The notes under the pieces: generated by a model
Database searches by the model: none
Told to the model about the DNA's origin: nothing
What the model saw: the letters and a program-made list of their open reading frames with translations, nothing else
Part shown: piece by piece, positions 60,694 through 64,000 of the stretch
How positions within the stretch are numbered: position 1 is the first letter of the stretch
How the letters are laid out: every line of letters starts with the position of its first letter
Position numbers and translations under genes: made by a program
From: JALYXV01 sp963791545
Lineage (GTDB): Bacteria; Actinomycetota; Acidimicrobiia; Acidimicrobiales; Palsa-688
Length of the DNA stretch: 64,000 nt
NCBI GenBank assembly: GCA_963791545.1
Contig: CAWBSR010000004.1
Span: forward strand, 43,106 to 107,105
Direction: 5' to 3'

Positions 60694-61364
60694 TGTCGCA
60701 GCTGGTGCGAGTGCAGAACTTCTTCGTGTCGATGGACGGGTTCGGCGCCGGCGAAGGCCAGAGCCTGGAGGCGCCCTTCGGGCATGCCGAGCCCCGCGGT
60801 GGTGGCATCGCCAGTCTCCCGGCCGACCTGGCCTCGTGGGCGTTCGCCACCGCGAGCTGGCCGAACCGAACCGAGCCCGGCGGATCCCGAGGGCTGGACG
60901 ACTACTTCACTCGCGACTTCACCCGGAACATCGGCGCCGAGATCATGGGCCGCAACAAGTTCGGGCCGCAGCGGGGCCCGTGGGAGAACCTCGACTGGAA
61001 GGGGTGGTGGGGAGACACCCCGCCCTTCCACACCCCCGTGTTCGTCCTCACCCACCATCTCCGACCCAGCTTCACGCTGGCCGACACCACGTTCCACTTC
61101 CTCGACGCGACGCCCGCGGAGGCGTTGCGGCAAGCCAAGGACGCCGCTGAGGGGAAGGACGTACGGGTTGGAGGCGGCGTCGCCACCGTTCGGCAGTTCC
61201 TCGAGACGGATCTCATCGACACCATCCATGTCGCCGTCGCGCCGATCGAGATCGGCCGAGGGGAGCGACTCTGGACCTCCCACGAGGACCTGCTCGACCG
61301 GTTCCACCTCGAGTCCGTGCCCAGCCCCAGCGGGGTTACTCACATTCTCTTCTGGCGGCGCTAA
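60693..61364 (+). CDS. RibD C-terminal / dihydrofolate-reductase-like protein (second copy type)
   Basis: 223 residues. VRVQNFFVSMDGFGAGEGQSL, NIGAEIMGRNKFGPQRGPW, TPVFVLTHHLRPSFTLADTTFHF, DVRVGGGVATVRQFLETDLIDTIHVAVAPIEIGRGERLW follow the RibD_C/DHFR-like fold including the NADPH-binding GGG. Its start overlaps the AHSA1 stop, completing a three-gene operon driven by the 59779 promoter. It is more divergent from the 58891 protein than a recent duplicate would be. Confidence 0.85.
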   Translation: MSQLVRVQNFFVSMDGFGAGEGQSLEAPFGHAEPRGGGIASLPADLASWAFATASWPNRTEPGGSRGLDDYFTRDFTRNIGAEIMGRNKFGPQRGPWENLDWKGWWGDTPPFHTPVFVLTHHLRPSFTLADTTFHFLDATPAEALRQAKDAAEGKDVRVGGGVATVRQFLETDLIDTIHVAVAPIEIGRGERLWTSHEDLLDRFHLESVPSPSGVTHILFWRR

Positions 61365-61696
61365 GCGTCGCGGACGACGACGGCTGACCGAGGGCGGAGC
61401 GGGCTCGGGCGATGCACTGGTCAGCATCGGCACAGCTGTGACAAACAAAGGCGATTGTTTAACGCACTATCGAGAGAATTGATCGGCAAGCCCACAATTA
61501 TTGACGTACTTCGACGGAGCCGTAACTCAGCTTACGTTGGTCCCAACTCGATCCGTGCTGGGGCATCCAGTCACAGCCATGTGAGCTCTACATCAAACAC
61601 CGGGATCGTCGCACCTGCCATCCAGCAACTGACTCCGAGCCCTGCGGTCACCGACGCGTTGGGCAGCTCCATCGACCCTGGGACCACGTCACGGAC
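61365..61696. other. Intergenic, apparently eroded DNA
   Basis: Lower G+C than the window average. An open frame from 61455 has no coding character or family signal. I see no promoter or RNA feature here. The stretch leads into a DUF3427-like fragment. Confidence 0.4.
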
Positions 61697-61915
61697 TTGG
61701 CCGGTTACATGTCCGAGCGTTCATCGAAACTGGACGCGCCCCCGCCCCGCCGTCCTCCTGCTCCAACTGAGGATCGCCTCTTACGTGAAGATCTCGGCGT
61801 CCCCTCATACGACTACGCACTCAGTCCCGAGTTGTTTCATTGGGAATCGCAGAGTTTCACGACGGAGCGATCGGCCGACCCGGGTGCGGGGACTGGGCAG
61901 TTCGGGATCGCTTGA
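61697..61915 (+). pseudogene. Fragment resembling a DUF3427-domain protein
   Basis: 72 codons without a normal start. LLREDLGVPSYDYALSPELFHWESQSFTTERS resembles the DUF3427 segment in which DYxxSPxLFHWxSQS is the memorable core. DUF3427 occurs at the C-terminus of superfamily II helicase/nuclease-like proteins, some in defence loci. The rest of the protein is missing, so this is a relic. Confidence 0.5.
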
Positions 61916-61968
61916 GTTGGCCCGGGCGTCAGTGCCACCCCTGGGATGTGGGCAAGATCCCACATTGA

Positions 61969-63126
61969 TCATCTGTGTGGTCGGGTGGTCGTCGTTCGGA
62001 ACGTCGGCCTGGTGAGGGTTGGTAACGTTATTGTCGTTCGCCCTGGCGTGGTCGTTGTAATGCCCTTAGGAGCGGTTACGGGCGGTCTCGTTGGCGGGGC
62101 CGTCGGCGGTGTGGTAGTCGGGGGCTGGGTCGTGCCAGTGGTCGTAACTTTCGGTGGGATACGAGCCGGCGGGGTGATCGGACCCGTGTCCGTGCCCGGT
62201 ACCCCGGGTACTGGCGCACCCGCCGCAGGTGGCAATGGTGTACCCCCCGCAACTGGACCCGCCGCAACTGGCCCGAGCGGCGGCTGAGCGATCACAGGGA
62301 AGGCGGAGTTCGTCGAGCCAGCTGGAATGGTATTGGTTCCGGCGGCCGACGTCGTGTCCGAGGCGATCGTGTCGGTTGGAAGGGTTGGCACCTGTCCGAG
62401 GCTCGTTGTGGACGAGTCGATGGGCCCGACCGCAACCGGATTTCGGGGTTTACGACCCCCCTCGGTGCTGCCGGCCCAGATGACAGCGGTGCCCACTACC
62501 AGACAGACGGCAGCCACGCCGGCGGCGGCTCGGAAGTTGAGGGTCGGCCGGCGGGTGATCGGCCGAATTGGGGGGAGGCGGGACCAGAGAGGGACGATCC
62601 GGTCGGTTTCCCCCCAGCTGGGGCGTTCGGGTACCCCGGTGGGTGCTTCGGACGCACCGGTGGGCGCTTCGGACGCACCGGTGGGGGCGTCGGATGTTTG
62701 ATCGGCGCGAGGCCAGCTTTCCGGCTTGGGCTCAGAGTCCCACAAGTTTGCAGCCCAAACTTCCCAGAAGTCTGCAGCCCAAAGTTCTAGTGGTCTCGCT
62801 TCGCCGGTCCCAACTGCCGTGGTGTCGCCGGGATCCGGTTCCAGGACGACCGGCCCAATCTCCCAGTGGTCGGTTTCAATCGCGGCACCGTCATCGTTGC
62901 GCGGCGTTGCGAAGAAGGGGGGATCATCGGGGGTGGAACCGAGTAGGCTTGGCGCCCAAAAGTCATTGTTGAGGGCGACGGTTCGCTGTGCTCGTCTCCG
63001 GTGCTTCCTCACAGGAGGGAGCTGCCTCGGCCCTACGTCGAGACTGTAGCTGTCGTCGTCTGATGGACGGCGCGACCACTTGCTAGTTTCGGCGGGGTTG
63101 TCATCATCCTGGTACGACGATCCCAT
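61969..63126 (-). CDS. Single-pass membrane protein with disordered Pro/Thr-rich outer region
   Basis: Start ATG 63126 (MGSSYQDDDNPAETSKW) chosen because GAGGAGGCGAG lies upstream; ATG 63162 is in frame. ~385 residues. A charged cytosolic half of ~210 residues contains tandem APTGASE units and WEVWAANLWDSE. It is followed by one membrane helix (AAAGVAAVCLVVGTAVIWAG) and a ~165-residue Thr/Pro/Gly tail. No known domain. The layout suggests an anti-sigma-like or wall-spanning protein, but there is no direct evidence. Confidence 0.6.
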   Translation of the reverse strand: MGSSYQDDDNPAETSKWSRRPSDDDSYSLDVGPRQLPPVRKHRRRAQRTVALNNDFWAPSLLGSTPDDPPFFATPRNDDGAAIETDHWEIGPVVLEPDPGDTTAVGTGEARPLELWAADFWEVWAANLWDSEPKPESWPRADQTSDAPTGASEAPTGASEAPTGVPERPSWGETDRIVPLWSRLPPIRPITRRPTLNFRAAAGVAAVCLVVGTAVIWAGSTEGGRKPRNPVAVGPIDSSTTSLGQVPTLPTDTIASDTTSAAGTNTIPAGSTNSAFPVIAQPPLGPVAAGPVAGGTPLPPAAGAPVPGVPGTDTGPITPPARIPPKVTTTGTTQPPTTTPPTAPPTRPPVTAPKGITTTTPGRTTITLPTLTRPTFRTTTTRPHR

Positions 63127-63162
63127 GCACTCGCCTCCTCGACTCCGTGATGAACAGATCAC

Positions 63163-63957
63163 TGTCCACCTCGGTGGCGATACTCACCCCTCACGCTGAC
63201 ACCACCCGCCATACAACTGTCCGAAATTGATCAATCGGCAGTCGCATGAATGCTACCCCAGCTATGGTGGTTGCGTGCCGCCTCAGGGGCTTGTGCCAGA
63301 GTCCAACGGCTGGTAGCGCAGTCGAGGAAGAGTCTGTCCAGCAGGCGCGAGAAGTCGTTGCCCTTGGGGCCGCCCCTGCGGTCGCCGACACAGGTCGGTC
63401 GCCGGCTCATGGGTGGTGGAGAGGGTGAGCAGCAGGTGATGGCTGACCGGGCGACTGTCCACCCGGTCAATCCATCAGAACGGCCACTCGGCGTCGCGGC
63501 CGGCCTCGAGCGCAAGGAAGGAATGGCGCGCATGACGTTGTGCGCGTTTGGCGGGAAGGGCGCTGTAACTCAGAGGGAGAGTTCGAGTTACCAGCGCACG
63601 CCGGGCCTGCCGCTATTGGCAGATTCCCGACGTCCCGGCCGCTGCTCCTGATCGAGCGATTGGCCGGGCCGGCTCGCATAGATGCGGACGCTCAACGAGG
63701 CTGTACCTCGGAGCGTCTTCGCGGCGGTGTGGATGCGTGCCATAGGTGTGGCACTGATGAACCATCCCGGCCGCACTGTCAATCGAAATATCGGCTCGAA
63801 AAGGGCGGAGAGAAACAGGTCGGGGATAATGGATGGCCGCAGCTGCTGCGGATTGCTCGCTCGCCGCTGGCCGCATGTCGGCGACGGCTCCGACACAGAG
63901 GGGCACGACCTCGACGGCATCGCCGGCCGAGGTTTTCGGACAACACCTCTCCGCTGG
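63163..63957. other. Gene-poor, eroded DNA next to tRNA-Ile
   Basis: Several short open frames on both strands, none with credible coding character. The only recognisable piece is a Hen1-like segment on the minus strand at 63391-63440. No integrase is visible, although this is where a tRNA-targeting element usually carries one. Confidence 0.4.
63391..63440 (-). pseudogene. Short fragment resembling the N-terminus of Hen1 RNA methyltransferase
   Basis: Reads LLLTLSTTHEPATDL in one frame. Bacterial Hen1 proteins open with MLLT-I/L-STTHxPATDLGYLLHKHP. The frame loses similarity at once after Asp-Leu. Hen1 methylates RNA 3' ends in Pnkp/Hen1 RNA repair. Only ~17 codons remain. Confidence 0.4.
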
Positions 63958-64000
63958 TGGGGCTAGATGGACTCGAACCATCGACCTCAGCATTATCAGT
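63958..64000 (-). tRNA. tRNA-Ile(GAT), 3' half only; continues beyond the window
   Basis: On the minus strand: anticodon loop CTGATAA, anticodon-stem half TGCTG, T-arm GATGG-TTCGAGT-CCATC, acceptor strand TAGCCCC and discriminator A. The 5' half lies past position 64000. Anticodon GAT is read from the loop. The 34 bp at 63966-63999 recur at 58015-58048. Confidence 0.85.
63966..63999 (-). repeat. Direct repeat within tRNA-Ile (putative tRNA-side attachment site)
   Basis: Partner of 58015-58048, 33 of 34 bases identical and same orientation. It spans anticodon loop to T-arm, the usual crossover segment for tyrosine-recombinase integration into tRNA genes. Confidence 0.8.

Noticed and set aside
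61455..62015. Plus-strand open frame of 186 codons
   Set aside because: No start with a ribosome site, no domain, overlaps the DUF3427-like fragment in another frame and the 3' end of the minus-strand gene.

Overview
The window is about 64 kb of very GC-rich DNA with actinobacterial gene content. It carries the FhaA-FhaB-PstP-RodA-PbpA-PknB block with trpG and crgA next to it, an F420-type oxidoreductase, PPOX and RibD-like reductases, and many Thr/Pro-rich lipoproteins with actinobacterial lipoboxes. The mixture, including a glutaminyl-tRNA synthetase that most Actinobacteria lack, suggests an uncultured or deep-branching actinobacterium, perhaps of class Acidimicrobiia. That placement is an inference.

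Layout. 1-9 kb: a partial sulfotransferase, a frame-broken low-complexity protein, cell-envelope lipoproteins, a divergent M15 carboxypeptidase / L,D-transpeptidase pair, a transglutaminase-like protein and an M20 peptidase. 9.6-11.8 kb: an orphan solute-binding lipoprotein, a pyrE-like gene and tRNA-Leu(CAG). 11.9-20.2 kb: the conserved Ser/Thr kinase and cell-wall elongation cluster, with convergent trpG and divergent crgA. 20.2-34.4 kb: thiolase, 1-Cys peroxiredoxin, MscS channel, VIT-family transporter, MFS permease, an MBOAT/SGNH acylation pair, a large secreted protein with Ig-like repeats and a NfeD/flotillin pair. 34.4-42.1 kb: a pirin relic and a tandem RND pump locus ending against tRNA-Ala(TGC). 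42.2-52.9 kb: a two-component system, a class B PBP, a saccharopine-dehydrogenase-like protein, a DNA methyltransferase, an adenosine deaminase and a GlnRS-YqeY fusion.

52.9-54.9 kb holds the most striking locus: a tight four-gene operon on the minus strand. It encodes an F420/NADP-type oxidoreductase, a small CxxC protein, a haem-oxygenase-fold (TenA/diiron-like) protein and a 95-codon protein whose frame contains three TGA codons. Those TGAs sit where a small metal-binding protein of CxxC...FCCxxC layout would have cysteines. This is a candidate undescribed multi-selenocysteine (or UGA-recoded) protein.

58.0-64.0 kb looks like an eroded integrated island. A 34-bp copy of the 3' half of tRNA-Ile lies at 58015-58048 and matches the tRNA-Ile gene entering the window at its right edge. 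Between them lie a PPOX enzyme, two RibD-like reductases, an ArsR/AHSA1 pair with a clear promoter, and fragments resembling DUF3427 and Hen1 proteins.

Four places show reading-frame breaks: about 1.5 kb, 19.2 kb, 39.9 kb and 57.75 kb. Uncorrected single-base assembly errors are therefore a real alternative to biological pseudogenes here.
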